Shown: positions 1 through 12,691, counted from the stretch's first letter. The stretch is DNA of 64,000 bases from Hansfordia pulvinata (GCA_006538405.1 BJKQ01000035.1:42761-106760), one strand, 5' to 3'. Notes: generated by a model not told the origin, from the letters alone. Translations and numbers: made by a program.

Positions 1-1681
1 TCCCCATGCTTAAAGCTGTTACTCGGAAATGGTGCCGAATCCACGTCTAGGAGCATGCGGAACCAAGTCAAGCGGAACAGCCTACACTCTATGATCAGAC
101 ACCGAAAGGAGTGCGGGTGTTAAATTCACACTGATTGACACTCTTCCGGGAGAAGAGTGCCATGCGTACGGTCAAGGCGCAAAGTTTCTGCATCGGACCC
201 GGTTGTTATGAGGCTAACATCGATTACAATCCTCGTAGTGCTCGACGGTGCTCACGGATGGATACCCCGTTTGTCCTCTCCTCCAAAGGGCCGACTTGAC
301 CGCCGAACCGCCCACAGTCCCGGCGGTCTGTGCCTTCGCCTTTGTGCCTGGCTCCTTAAGGGTGATCATCACTTGCATATAACCCTTCGTGGGCATGGCC
401 TGCTTCCCCTCACTGCTGCTGATATATAAAGCTCATGCTATCGTGGCGCCCGTTTGCGCAGATTTCATGCCCGCAACAGGTTGCAATGCAATGATAAGGA
501 CTCTATGATGCGCCGGCCCTACGAGGCAGGCGTGATATGGATGCGGCGACATATCTGCTGAAGTGTGTATAAGAGGTTCGACTGGACCGGAATCTGCCCG
601 CGAGACGGGCAGCGCTAGATCACGCACCTTGTCCTCTCGTTCTGAGCAAGCAGCGCGCCCTCCTTCCAGTACTCCCTGATCTAGTTTCTTACTTCGTTCT
701 GGTATTCGGGACTGAGAGTGAGCGGCCGGGGCATATCGGCTGGTGTATCACTGCATTGTAAGCCTCATGATGCTTGCGAGCGTCACCTCAATCTAAGCCA
801 TTTCCCTATAAAGCCTCATCTCGTCGGTGACCAGCACGTTGCCCGGGATGAGTACCCAATTCGCGCATGGCGACGAGGAAGATAACCGGGTCGGTGACCC
901 CGGGTGAGTCGCTGCTTCGAGCTCCGGTCTCTCTCCCGCTGCCTGATCTGCGATCTGCTCTAAGTAGCATCGCAGACTCTGGAGCAGTACGCCAGCTGAC
1001 GCGGCCACGAAAATAGCTGTATCAAGCAACACCGGCTTGCGAGCCTTCTGAAAAGGACAGTTATAATGGTCCCAACTTGGACCGTCGACCTGAACGATCA
1101 ACTGTGGGCCAGTTGACCACACTGAGAGTATGAGGGACGTTGAGTGGGCTGGTGAGAGGGCTTCATCGGGTATATGCCCTTAGACCACGAGGCTGAAGGT
1201 GGGTTAACTGAGCACGGAGAAGGCCAGTCTTGGATGCCGGGTGGCATCACACTACTACCAGATAAAGGCCGCGTGATTGTGCTACAGGAAGCAGCAGTAG
1301 ATGCTATCGGCCCGCGCCTCCATTGCCACTGTTAGTATTTGTGGCCCTCTGTGCGAACTGCTAAACATCGGGTCCATATGATTCCGTCATTCGCAGCAGG
1401 GCGCGAAGCCGCCTAAGGAATGGCAGGTTGCCCAAGGGCCGTCCGTATTTGAACACTATTGCTCACCTCGGGCCCTTGATGTGCTCGTAGACAACGGCCC
1501 TTCCCGATTGACCGGGACTCCAGGGTGGCCGAGTTGACACGCGTGCGAATATCTACCACTGGCAGTGACTGAGAGACCTCATGTATTGCTATATTCGCCG
1601 AGTGTGGCGTCTCTAGATGCCTAGCTACAGTATGTCGTTCACGCATCTCAGAATTTTATCAAACGCCAGGCGTATATCCCT
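1..1681. other. Leftmost stretch, no supported gene
   Basis: GC-balanced sequence downstream (3' side) of the minus-strand protease gene. The longest open frame is 109 codons on the minus strand at 793-1122; it has no recognisable motif and no supporting splice or promoter context, so I do not call it. No repeats or RNA genes were seen. Confidence 0.4.
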
Positions 1682-4600
1682 TCACCTTATGTTCAAACCA
1701 GCCCACTCCTTCTGTGCGCCGTCCACTTTGTCCAGGCAGTATCGCAGAATGATCATAATCGCGAGTGAGTCAGCGTAGGCCTCCCTCGCTCGCTTAGCGG
1801 CGGCTCTGCATGCCGCGCTGGTGCGTCGCACCTGGAGAGACTGCTTCGCGCGTTGGACTTGGGATACGAGGTTCTTCAGGACCCGGGCCTCACTGGCCTC
1901 GGTTGACGTCTCCCGGTGAGCTTGGTTACTGATGTCTTGTCCGTCAGAGCCGGGGAGTTCATCTGAAGCATCCCCATCGTATGCCGACACTTGCTGCTCT
2001 AGACTTTCGAGGCTTTCCAGCAGACCTTTGCGTTGCTGCTCTGCAAGAGCTCGGGCTGCAAGAGCCTCCTGGTCTGCCGTAATAGCACAGGAGATCCTAC
2101 ATCCAGCAACGCTTGTGAAGTCCCGAATTGCCAAATATAAGTAGGTTAATCTGTTGTTGCAGTCCTCAACACGCTTTGCAACACGCTGCCAAGACGTCGC
2201 ATGGACGGAGGTCGGTAGGTTCGGGTGACAGCTAAGACCGGGGCCTGTGAATCCGGGATTGAAGAGATTCGCAGTCTCTAACGGCAAGGCCGCGTGGCTC
2301 CCGGCAGGAAGCAGAAAGCGACTCGCGTAATATTCGCGCAGACCGGAAGGTGGGGGAAGCTGGGTAAGGCTGACGGCTTGTGGCGGACCAGTCGAGTTGC
2401 AAATCAAGTCCATATAAGCAAGTATGTAAAGAGCGCAGTCATTGCTGCTCGATCCTTGTTGAGCGACAGAGACGTGCGACACCTCCAAAGGCAGTTCCGT
2501 AGTGTTTGAAGATGTGCCCCCTTCGTGAGAGCGTAGAATTGCAAGCAGAAAGACGTGAACCGCCCGAATGGCTGGGGTCGGGTCGCAAGCGCCTTTGAGA
2601 CTGTCGGCGACAATCACTTTGCCGCTGGATTGGTGCTAACAAGCAAGGATCCAGTGAAGTCCGCCAATATGCAAGGGGAAGAGTAGACGTTGTTTAGTGG
2701 CAAGCTTACTCCAATATTGATCCGAGAAGCGGGAACGCATTGCTTGCACTGAGCCGGACTCGGGAAAGCTCATGACAAGCGGGTCAATGAGGGCCGTGTC
2801 GCAGGGTAAGCACTGTCGCATGATCCTGACGATGGCGGACCCCGATATCATATGACCTGGAAGGCGAATGTCCCTGAGTGTCGCTTGGAATATGTCCAGA
2901 GCCATGCTGGCGGCAGGTGTCTGTGATGGATCGGTGTGTCGAAGTTCCTCCGAAAGGTTGTCTATCTCGAGTGGTACATTTATAACCATGCTGCTGTCTG
3001 AATCCGGAGGCATTGACGGCGGAGGGATGCGATGCAGGTCAGCTGTGGCTGGGGTGACCGGGTCGGAGGAGGGACCGGGACTGGGCTGGTGTACTCTTGG
3101 CTGGTCGTCACTCTGGCGCGGTCGCTTTTGGGGGTATCCTCTTCACGTGGTATATCGAATGGCTGGTATTGACGTTTTGCAGGTTGACGAGCTTGTTCGG
3201 GGTTTCTGTCTTCTTCCACATGTCCTGTGCCGAGCTTTAAAGGCTTCTGCCAAGTTGACATGGAGAGCGATAAGGCAATGTTACGGCTCACAGCGGTGGC
3301 AGGAGGCGCACCCATTGGCATAGGTGAGCCCATCGCCAAGGTAGAGCACCCCAGGTCAAGAGACTGCTGTAATGGCGCACATCGGCCTTGTTCGGGTGAT
3401 TCCTCCTCATCGAGGCGATAACCGCAGTCGCCGAAGCTTGGACTGGATGGACTGAGGGCCACGTCTGGGTCCGGCTCGTACGACGCGTCGCTATGCTGGC
3501 TGACAGAGCCTTCTCCCTCTGCAATATCTTCGTCAGTTCTAGACTGGCTCTTATTCTCGTGGGCGTGGTAGGTCTTACTGGTAGGCTTGTGGGCTGTGGT
3601 GTGGACGCAGTCTTGAAGTCTGTCGGTAAAGGGGGCTGAGAAGCCATCGTGATGAGATTCTTCATCTGATTCCTCTGTCTCGAGGTCCATGGGGACTTCG
3701 GAGTCTATGTCTGTGTCCCCGCCGGATCCGACGTCCATCAAGACACCAGAGTCTCCATCTGCTTCGAAGTCGACTGAGCCGTTGGGTGTCCCGAGTGCCT
3801 CGGGTGCCTCAAAGCCCCTCGAGGCTGTGGGGTCTTCCTCGCTGTCGCATGCGGCTGTGGGGTCTTCGTTTTGGACCCCGCGACCGTCGCCTCTGTCAAT
3901 CCCGTGATCAAGGCTCGCGAAGAAGCTGTCTTCACTCTCCCCGACTTGCATTCCATCGACATGGCTGCCAGCGTCTCTGATAGGGTCTTCGTTGCCGTCT
4001 GTCGCATTATTAAAAACATAGAAAGAAACGATGCGCGCCCAGGACGAGTCGGGATATTCCGCCATCTGCTGGGCCGCTGCCAGGACATCTCGCCGGTTAG
4101 GATTAATGAAGGTGCCGCTTGCGCCGACTTTTCGCCTGAGTTCGGCCAACCTGGAAAGGTGGACCAGACGTGACAAGCTCTCATTCCGTGCCTGGTGCAT
4201 GGCAAGAACGCTCATATGCTTGTGGGTGGCGACTTCGGCGCGATGTTTGGATGAGGGCCACTTGCGGCAGATGGTGATGAGAGGCTCAAGTGAGGAGATT
4301 TTGGTCATGACAGTTGGGCCAATCGCCAGCCAAAGAAGCCATGGGCTGTCGATGTCCAAGTTCTTTTGCAGATTCACGATGGCTCGGCGACACCGGTAGT
4401 CGAGCAATCCGGCCGTCTCGCCATATTGGTTGTGGAAGACGGTGTTGATAACGTGCCGGAGAGTAATTTGGCTGACTGGTCGAAAGCGCACAGCATGCTG
4501 TCTATCAGAGTCTTGGAACAGTTGCCCTATGAGGTCGACATCGGCTTGACCGGCTTCCTCGGACAGCAACTTTCGCATTAGCCACGCAGTGAACGACAGT

Positions 4601-5358
4601 GGATGCGCTGGGGGATTCGACGTGGTAACGACTCTTGATGTTTCTGTTCGGAGAGTGGCGCGATGAATGATGGCCAGCTTTTCCCAGAGTTCAAGCTCAA
4701 GTTGGCAGTGACTGCCCATGATTCGCTGAATATGGGATAGCTCTTGCTCACGCTGTGACTCGGGCGGGTGGACACCCGTGTTGTCCTTGCTCTTATGTTG
4801 GTTGTCTTGACCGGGCACGTCGTCGGAAGTTCGAGCCCCGAAATTCGGTCGCGCGGATGGTGGGGGTGCATGGAGGTACTGGCTTGGAGGGTGGGGGGAG
4901 GGAGGGAACGATTTCGGGGTGGGTTTGAGGCGGATATGGACACGGCGTCGCGTGAGGCGCGTGCCCTCGGGGATGCCATTACAGGCAAGCAAGCCGCGAA
5001 GTGGACGTGATTGAGCAGACGATATTGAAATCCATTGACAGTGGGCGAGAGGCCTGGTGACGAGGCGACCGGCGGCGAGGTGAGTCAGGGAGGGTGGTCG
5101 GACGAGGATGGGTAGGCGAGATGCGGAGGCCGACACGGCGGGGGGAATACGGTGACTCTGGTGATGATAATGACAGAGTGACGATGGGATGATGACGGAA
5201 ACACTGAAGGTGGGAGGTTGGCGTTTGTCGGATGACCCCGCGGATGCAAGGCAGGCACGACTTCTAATGGGACCGAACCCTCCTGCGCGCCACGAGGAAG
5301 TGGAGTGCCGTGCGGCCTCTTCCAACGTGCCATCAGGTTTATGTCTTGAAATGCCCAT
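1682..5358 (-). pseudogene. Ulp1/C48-type SUMO-protease-like gene with one in-frame TAG
   Basis: The C-terminal part is a C48 (Ulp1/SENP) cysteine-protease domain: the catalytic His is in GGLHWILA (codon 2656-2654), the Asp in VIVADSL (2605-2603), and the Gln and nucleophile Cys in QQGSSSNDCALYIL (Cys codon 2437-2435). Spacing and order fit the family, which cleaves SUMO-like modifiers or isopeptide bonds. A long N-terminal region (5358 to about 3100) has a conserved-looking helical part followed by an acidic, Ser-rich low-complexity linker. The frame changes near 3.0 kb; a 101-bp intron at 3094-2994 (GTACAC...GACAG, CTGAC inside) restores it. One TAG (2638-2636) lies 14 bases downstream of the His codon, between His and Asp; both halves are in the same frame and the gap is too short for an intron. 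It is therefore probably a recent nonsense allele, or needs readthrough. The true start is uncertain because the first 150 codons look unlike protein. Confidence 0.65.
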
Positions 5359-7935
5359 TTAGGTACAGGGGCAGGTCTGGAGGTAAGTAAGGTAATGAGG
5401 TATTGAATGAACAGTGTTGATTGTCGGCACCCAGTCAGCAAAGATGCCGATGCCTGACGCCCCTGGGCTTATGGCCTGGGCAGAACCTCGAATGGCTTCG
5501 TTACTTCTGCCCTCGATGGAAGTAAGACCCTCGGAACATCGAGGACCACCTAGGGAGAAGATGATCACAGTCCAGTCGACATTCTAGGCGAGGCATGTCA
5601 TATTAGAGGCGTGGCCGAGTATATCTGTCACTTCCTGCTGGTTCTTCGGCTTCTCTGTCACCCATTTCTCTTCGCAACGCCCAATTTTTAGGTCTCTTGC
5701 ATCTTGTGCATGCTAGTCCCTCTTCCTCACCACCCCAGCTTCATTGCCCTCGGTCGGACAAGAGCACAACGTTGGCTTTCCCTCAGTCCTCTTTGATGAC
5801 CATCACTTCGCCTGAAAAAGGCAGACTTCCTTACATTATGGAGATGGTTCTGGCGCAAGGCTTGCCTCTCTCCATGGGTCAGTCATTCTCACGGGCACCT
5901 CTGACGTTGACGACAGCATCTCGAGGGACAACCAGTGGGTGCAGGACTGCACGAGTTGAGGGTGAGTACGAGTGCAAATGTAACAGCGATTAGGATAGGT
6001 GATCCGATTAGGATGGGTGATCCTAAATACGAGAGCGATTAGGATGGGTGATCCTAAATGCGAGAGCGATTAGGATGAATGATCCGACATGCGAGTGTGG
6101 GAAGGCACGACTGTGCCATAGGGATATATAGGTCAATTCGCCGACCAGGAGTCCGACGGTGGAGTCCTCCTCCCTTTACAGGGCCCGATTTTCTGATCGG
6201 GCTGAGAGGAAAGTTGCTTGCCGGCCGGTCGCGACGCGTGCACGACATGTACATACCTGACGCCCTTATTAGCTTTGTCCTTCCGCGCCCCAAGCTTCTG
6301 AGCTTCGGTACATCCCTCTAGGCCGGCGACGTGGGGCTCGCTGGTGTTTGTGGCAAACGCAAGTCGTTTGCAAGGCTTCCAGCTCAGCTGGGGCTGTCAA
6401 GTTGCACACTCGCGCTGACCAACCCTCGCATCTTCCATGTTTGCACTGGACCTATACTCCCCTCGTACGAGTATGCAATGGTCTGCTGCTATTATTCCTC
6501 ATTACGCATTTGACTCTCGCCGCATTGACACGTTCCTGCGTTTATGTCACTGCACAGTGGGGACGATCTCTGTTCATTATCAACGCATTCTCTCCATACA
6601 TCTACTTTCTCCCTCTCGAGACTTCTCGCTGACCTGGCTTCATCGGGGATCGACTTATACCATCACAGAGAGCGACTCATCAGAACAGAACAACTCCAAA
6701 AGACCCCGACCGGGACCATGGCATACAGTGCGGCTTGGACCTGGACGCGTCCTTCGAACCTGGCAGCACCGGATCTACGCTATCTCCCGTTTACTCGTAA
6801 GAGCACAACTTGTGATCCCCGCCTCGGCCGCGCCTGTGCCGTTCCTCAAAGCGTGACTTCGTCTGTGGTAGTGTAGGTTACCAGGCACGGCCAAATCAAT
6901 CCATCTTTACGGGCGCATAGCCCTTGAAAAACTCCGGTACGAGCACTGAGGTATTAAAGGTGGAAGCCCCACGAAACCCTGTCTTATACCTACTAAGTCA
7001 CTCGGGGTGAGAGACCCTGAAGTCGGTCCCCGACACCACTAACCCTCCATCCCCGACACGAGTACTGCGGATGAAGGCGCGGTCGAGCCCTGTCCGACCC
7101 GTGTCATACTGGTGGTGCCAGATTCAAATATCCTAAGTTTCCGTACCCATGTTAAGTAGTAGCACGACACGAGCGTCAGGCTTGACAAAGCTTGCATGGC
7201 TTCACCAGCTTTGTGCTTGGAAAAAACTGGAATCCGATGCCGTATTCTCAAACCCGTAGTCACCTGCTACCTCCCCTTCACAGCGCAGTATCATGACTGA
7301 TATCGAGTAGCCACCTTGAACAACAGGCGCCGTCGAGCTCCGTGAGTCGGTCCGTGTATACGACCACGTCGTACACAATATAAGGAGCCGCTCCCTGCGG
7401 TGCATGCTGCTGCTCACATTGGTGACTGCGTATGAGATATGAGATAGCCGGGTCTCGGCTCTTCGTCGAGCTGTCGTTTCTCGTTAACGAACCTCGGCGC
7501 TTTAACAGTCAGCGAAGTCCGAGGCGTTAAGCTTATTACTGAAAGGAGCGCCCTCTCCGTGCGAGTTGTTTTTCGTTTGAAACTGGTCGATCAAGGGCGA
7601 GTGCTTTTCTTAAGAAGTACAAGGGACCGAGAGTACTGAAGGCGACATCTCGAGTTTCATTCCTGTTCAGATTCCTGCTTATCCTGGGCGTTTGGCTGCG
7701 AAGAAGCCGCGGGCTATGTTGTGTTAATGCCAGCGAATGGAGAAGTGGAATGAGAGGCAAACAGCAGCTGCATCGACTCATGGCTGCTTTCATCGGGATC
7801 AAATAGCGATACCACTGGCAATGCTGCATCTAGCTGCTGATACCAGGTATCGAGCGTTTAGGTACACTTATGGACTTTGTCGCTGCGGATACCTTGCTTG
7901 GCCTGTCAATCGAAGTAGCAAAGGCCCGCACTTAG
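5359..7935. other. Intergenic, no supported gene
   Basis: Upstream region of the protease gene plus about 2 kb of unassigned sequence. Only short overlapping frames with no motifs are present. It contains the 31-bp tandem repeat annotated separately. Confidence 0.4.
5988..6098 (+). repeat. 31-bp tandem repeat
   Basis: Units starting GATTAGGATGGGTGATCC begin at 6006, 6037 and 6068 (period 31), with a shortened unit 18 bp upstream at 5988. The core has a self-complementary GGAT...ATCC. The last unit is diverged. No coding frame uses it. Confidence 0.85.
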
Positions 7936-8784
7936 CTACCACCACGGCTTGGATAGCAGACTCGGCGACACGGCGAATTTGCTGCATACGAGCACTCCGT
8001 AGATCGATCGATGTGCGTGGGGTTGAGCCTCATTGTGTGAAGACGGTGTGGTTGGTACATGGACGAGTGGCTGCTGTGAATCGAGCATGTCGGTCGGGCC
8101 CAGTCGCCTAGACTGCTTCCAAGATTTTTCTGATCCTGACGGTCGCGCTCCAGTGCGAGCAGCGCTCCATAAATCCACCATACTAGCCGCTACGTGCACT
8201 GGCGCCAGGATATGATCCCAGCATTCAAGGTCAGCCACGGTTTTGGAAACTGGAAACGGATCTGAATACGGATCCGCAGATGAAACGCTGACTGTACGTA
8301 CCTGAGTTACTCCCGTCATTGACAATTGCGCAGGCAGGTACTTCCAAAATCGCTCGCTCCCGGCGGACGCCCATTTCCTTTGCACGTCGCCAGAGCGGTG
8401 GCCCTGCCCGCGCTGCGTGTTCCACATGAGGAAGGTGCTGCGGGGCGCCTTGTCGAGTCGGTCCCTCTGTGACTCGGGAACGTGCAGGCAACGCGTAAGG
8501 CAGTCACTGCACGCAAACGAGATGGCGAGCGCGTCGTGAACCCAATTGAATTCTGCCATCAATGGATTCCTACCTACTCTTTTGCCCTCATCAAGCCAGG
8601 TGTACAGGTACGTGCTTTCGACTCTTTTCTGTCGCCCGAATTTGTCCGCATTCATCTCACCATGCACATACATTACACAACGTTGTTGCGTCATGTCCCT
8701 GCGACGAGGACGAAGATGAGAGCTGAAATCCCACTGCCGCTTCCCTTCTTCTCCCCACTTGGCAGTCCGGCAAGCACACGGCAC
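7936..8784 (-). CDS. Hypothetical protein, 282 codons, doubtful
   Basis: A single open frame of 282 codons, longer than expected by chance at this GC content. The part from about residue 79 on looks more protein-like than the Arg-rich beginning; a Cys cluster (SFACSDCLTRC) lies near residue 95. I recognise no family, signal peptide or membrane segment. It could be an exon of a larger gene, a decayed gene or a chance frame. The start is unsupported. Confidence 0.3.
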   Translation of the reverse strand: MPCACRTAKWGEEGKRQWDFSSHLRPRRRDMTQQRCVMYVHGEMNADKFGRQKRVESTYLYTWLDEGKRVGRNPLMAEFNWVHDALAISFACSDCLTRCLHVPESQRDRLDKAPRSTFLMWNTQRGQGHRSGDVQRKWASAGSERFWKYLPAQLSMTGVTQVRTVSVSSADPYSDPFPVSKTVADLECWDHILAPVHVAASMVDLWSAARTGARPSGSEKSWKQSRRLGPTDMLDSQQPLVHVPTTPSSHNEAQPHAHRSIYGVLVCSKFAVSPSLLSKPWW

Positions 8785-10157
8785 ACGACCCGCAGCGCAC
8801 GATCAAGTAGTCCAGAAGGCGGCCGCTCTTGGACAGAACTGGGTCGCCGGCTCTGTTCATGTTGACCCTTGCGTTTGTACCACCGCTGCTGACTGACCGG
8901 GCACAGCCCACCCTCTGCAGCTGGCCGCGCCTAATATGCCTATACCCACGCCGCCTGTCCGATTTCTTGCCCCTACCCTGGCCCTTGAACACCAGACTCG
9001 AGTCGCCGCGCTCCGGATAAGGCGCACCCACCCCCAAGGGCCTCCTGTTGGCGTCGAAACGAAGTCAGCCATGTTCGAGAGACTGCTGTCGACCGCAAGA
9101 CAAAGTGCCCTGTCCAACCTGGCAAGCATCCAGCAAGTGCGTTCATTTGCATTGGCACACGCGACCGAGCACACAGCCGGGCCGTGAGGAACTGCCGCTC
9201 ATACCCGGAGCTTCACGGCCATGTTCAGGCTTCCGTTCACTGAATAGTCGAAGGATACTAAGTAGCTATCTGCATGTCGATGGCGCATTATTTCGGGTAT
9301 GTGTGAATGATACGCAGCGCTTACACCATGAACAATGAGTCGGTGCGCTGACGGCTTCGACTTAGGATTCTACCCATAACATCGCCCTCCCCGCCGAGTT
9401 ACGCAATGGCAGCTTCGGCTCCGAGGCCACTCCGCTCGTCGTCACCTGTACCTAGCATCCTGGCTTGCGGTCTATCTCACAGCTCTTCTCGCGCACACCA
9501 CCACAATCTTCAACCCGCCTCGCTTGCTCGGTATCGGCATCACGGTCTCTCTCCTTCTCTCTCTTGTCTCTCTATGACGCCCTCACAACACCAGCCGCTA
9601 TGACTTCGGTGACCCTCCTTAAACCTGTCCCGCCTCTTGTCGGCACGGCTTCGAGCCTCTTCGTGCCGCGCAGCGGTCTCGTTGCCGTGTGGAACCTCGC
9701 TCGAGCCCATGTCCTCGTAACCCCCGAAAACCCCACGCTGACCTCTCTCTTTCCGTCCAGCATTGCAGCTTCTCTTCAACCTGATGGACCCGTCGACCTA
9801 CAACTTTGCGGTCTCGTCATCTCTCTCGATCATGGCCCGCGTGTCACCCGACTCAATACTGCTTTAAAGTGCGGCGCTTCAAACCGAGCCCATACATGGA
9901 GCCCTGACATAAGCCTGCCTCCCACGCGCCATCATCTAATTGTTTTCCTCTAAGCCTAGGCTTCGTGTCTTGATCATCCCCTTGACAATTCGCGAAGCTT
10001 TGGATAGCGGTGGGTACAGCTCTGGTCATCGACTCATACGGCCTACGAGTTCGATTTCGCAGTCACTCACGCCAGAAAACCCCACTCGGCCCCAATGCCT
10101 CAATAATTTCCAGCTGGACATATCGAACGTACACACAGACCTCGATCCTTCTGGGCA
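8785..10157. other. Intergenic, no supported gene
   Basis: Several overlapping frames on both strands, the longest 162 codons at 9465-9953 plus, are Ser/Leu/Pro-rich and show no domain. I see no RNA gene or repeat. The right end is the 3' side of the minus-strand coiled-coil gene. Confidence 0.35.
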
Positions 10158-11534
10158 CTACTCCCGCTTCTTGCGCAGTCTCTGCTTTACCGCCGCCACG
10201 TCCCTGTCAAAGCCCCTCAATTGTTCCTTAAAGACCGGCACCACTGTCTCCGATCCCAATCCTGCAATGAATTCTCTCAGATCATAATCGTCACAAAACA
10301 ACCAGAGAGAGCTGAGGCCTGCCTTGGCTTTCCCCAACCTGCCTTCCAGCTCCTCTGCTCCCCGGCTTGCTGGACAGTATCCTAGTCTCTGAAGCCGTAG
10401 ATACTCCGTTGCATCCAGACCGTCTACCGACTGGCACAGTGTTTCTGCCTTGCGATTCACTGCGGCCTGTAGCTCTTTCAAACCTTCTACAGAGGCTTCC
10501 AGCTTTTCGACAAAGGCCCACTGCTTCTGGCTCTCTTGCGCCCAGGCTGGCAGCCACGAGCACAGATGGCCTGGGAATAAGATGTCCTGCATGCGTAAAG
10601 TACTCGCCAAGCTGTACATACCGCCGCAGCTTATCGGTGACGAAACCGCCGCACTGACCCGGTCCACCTCAGCTCTCTGTTGTTCGAGGCCCGTGTAGTA
10701 CGCGGATAAGTCGGTTTGGATAGCGCCCACGTCGTCACTCATGGTCCGAATCAGGCGTCTCACCGACAGGAGAAGCGAGAGGGCCTCAGGGATCTGCTTG
10801 TCGAACTGGGCTATCACACGTGACGGTTCCTGCCAAGAGTCGGTGGACTGAGTGTTTGGGTTGCCTGGCCCGTTTGCTGGTTGCTGTCTACTTCGCAGCA
10901 TCCGTACAGCGGCGTCAGCCCGTTCCCCGACGTCGAGAAGGCGATCATGAGCCACGGCTAGGCTGTCTGAAGCCTCCGGCTGCCCACGGCTCTGTCTTAC
11001 CACCGCATCTCGCGATCTGACCCAGTCGCGCGGCATGGCGACAATCCCAGCCAACAGGAAGGAGCCGAGTGTCGCAGCCAGGACGACCCAGCAGCAGAGA
11101 CGTCTACATGACATTCGCGGCCACCGAGGGCCAACCTGATCCTCACTTGGTCGCTTGTCCTGTTCCTCACTCCACCTCTTGCCGGCCGAGTTGTCATAAA
11201 GATTGATGTTGACTATTTGTGAAGTGGATGTCTTGTTTGGGGAGTCTAGTGGCTCGAATCGACGGCGAGGTTCCTCGGGCGCCTTGAATATATTCTGTGT
11301 GCACACAGGAGGCAGACCTTGTGGTGTGTCTGGGATCCCTGCCGGTACCGGCGGCACTATGCGTCGTATCAGAGCCCCATTGGCCCCGTCCAGAGTCGTC
11401 GCCGGTTGTTGTTGGTGAGAGCGCCCCGTGGTGGTGCTCTCGGGTTGGGCCTGGCTCTCGGTTTCCATGTCGTGGTCACGACGTCGCGCGTGAAACTGAC
11501 CGCCAGGACGGAAGCCGAAACGTGAGGGGGGCAT
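10158..11534 (-). CDS. Membrane-anchored coiled-coil protein (paralogue A)
   Basis: 458 residues from the ATG at 11534-11532. The open frame runs 50 codons further upstream, but that part reads like 5' UTR. Residues about 1-140 are polar and Pro/Gln/Arg-rich; residues about 148-167 form one transmembrane helix (CWVVLAATLGSFLLAGIVAM); the rest is a long helical region rich in heptad-like Leu/Arg/Glu, probably extracytoplasmic or lumenal. The C-terminus RDVAAVKQRLRK closely matches the end of the 504-codon gene at 16.7-18.2 kb (RDMSSVRQRMRK), and both have an N-terminal hydrophobic segment followed by a helical body, so I infer a subtelomeric gene family. Function is unknown. It is divergently arranged with the plus-strand gene at 12.7 kb. 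Confidence 0.6.
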   Translation of the reverse strand: MPPSRFGFRPGGQFHARRRDHDMETESQAQPESTTTGRSHQQQPATTLDGANGALIRRIVPPVPAGIPDTPQGLPPVCTQNIFKAPEEPRRRFEPLDSPNKTSTSQIVNINLYDNSAGKRWSEEQDKRPSEDQVGPRWPRMSCRRLCCWVVLAATLGSFLLAGIVAMPRDWVRSRDAVVRQSRGQPEASDSLAVAHDRLLDVGERADAAVRMLRSRQQPANGPGNPNTQSTDSWQEPSRVIAQFDKQIPEALSLLLSVRRLIRTMSDDVGAIQTDLSAYYTGLEQQRAEVDRVSAAVSSPISCGGMYSLASTLRMQDILFPGHLCSWLPAWAQESQKQWAFVEKLEASVEGLKELQAAVNRKAETLCQSVDGLDATEYLRLQRLGYCPASRGAEELEGRLGKAKAGLSSLWLFCDDYDLREFIAGLGSETVVPVFKEQLRGFDRDVAAVKQRLRKKRE

Positions 11535-12691
11535 GGCGGGCACGCGCCATTCGAAAGGAAGACGGGTCGAGAGGAGACACACGAGGAGACTGAAGGCAGA
11601 ATGTCGGCGCAAGACAGACACGGTGAAAGCAGAGGGGAGACGAGACAAGACAAGGGGAAAAGGAGGGCCACAGTTCATGCTCACTGTCTACGTACTTGTG
11701 ACCCGGACCGCCTTGCTCTACCTACCTCGTAAGATAGTTGAATAGTGCTGCCATTGGCGCCTCGGCTGGCTGCCTACTCTATGATGCGATCGGGCACGCC
11801 GCGGAGCTGTCCACGGCCGTTTCCAGGGACAACCGCGCGTTCTACCTAGCCACGGCCTCCCTTTGTCAGCCTTTGGAACGACGGGTCCAGTGATCGTCTC
11901 GCCGTCTCCACGAAAGGTCCAGCGTCAAGCACCGTTTCTGCATCTTGGGGCCAGGCAGTTTTCCACACCGCCGGGCACGCACGACAAGAGCCCAGCAAGA
12001 TTCCCCAGGGCAGCCGATCTAAGGGGGCTCCATGCCCGTGGCTCAAGGGACTTCCCAAAGCCGGCCGCGGCGAGTGATCTCTTTCAGCAGGGTGTGAAGC
12101 GGTTAGGATACCGGCAAACAAGGCATGTCAGGCATACCAAACCGGCTTGCTGTTCCGTCCCGTGACGAGTATCGTGTATTTGCAGATCTGCAACCAGCGA
12201 TTCGAAACCAGTGCTCTGTTCACGTCGGTCTATGCGCATCTCCTCCCCGGGCGGATACCAGCCAGGCTTCATCGTCCGTTGGTTCTCCTTTCGGCTGGGC
12301 CGGGCGATGAACGGGTCGCAGCCCAGGGCAAACGGGGACCCGTTGATTTGGGCCGTCCCTTTCCCCCAGCTTCCAGGGATTCTCCCGTCTTTCTCGGAAC
12401 GCTGCACGCCCGGGCTGTGACAGGTTCAGCCCGTGTCCAGTCTTGGTGGCCCATACGCCACGGCCCGGGTTTGGCATGCGAGCAGAACGCCAGCAAGTGA
12501 CTACCTACAAACGAAGAAGACAGCAAGTCGCGGCACCCTTGTTCTCCCCTTCCTATTCGACTGACTTGAACGCCAGCCCAGGTTTCGTACTAAGCTCATC
12601 ATCTGACGAACGTGCTTATCAACTGCGACTTGTCATCCTTCACTTCTGACTTATCTCATCACCACACGCCACTCGTGGCTTCAGATCAGCC
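11535..12691. promoter_or_regulatory. Divergent intergenic region
   Basis: About 1.1 kb between two divergently oriented genes, so it must hold both promoters. CT-rich tracts lie near 12.50-12.66 kb just before the plus-strand ATG, typical of fungal core promoters. No specific operator could be identified. Confidence 0.4.

Noticed and set aside
9465..9953. 162-codon plus frame
   Set aside because: Ser/Leu/Pro-rich, overlapped by opposite frames, no motif or promoter support.
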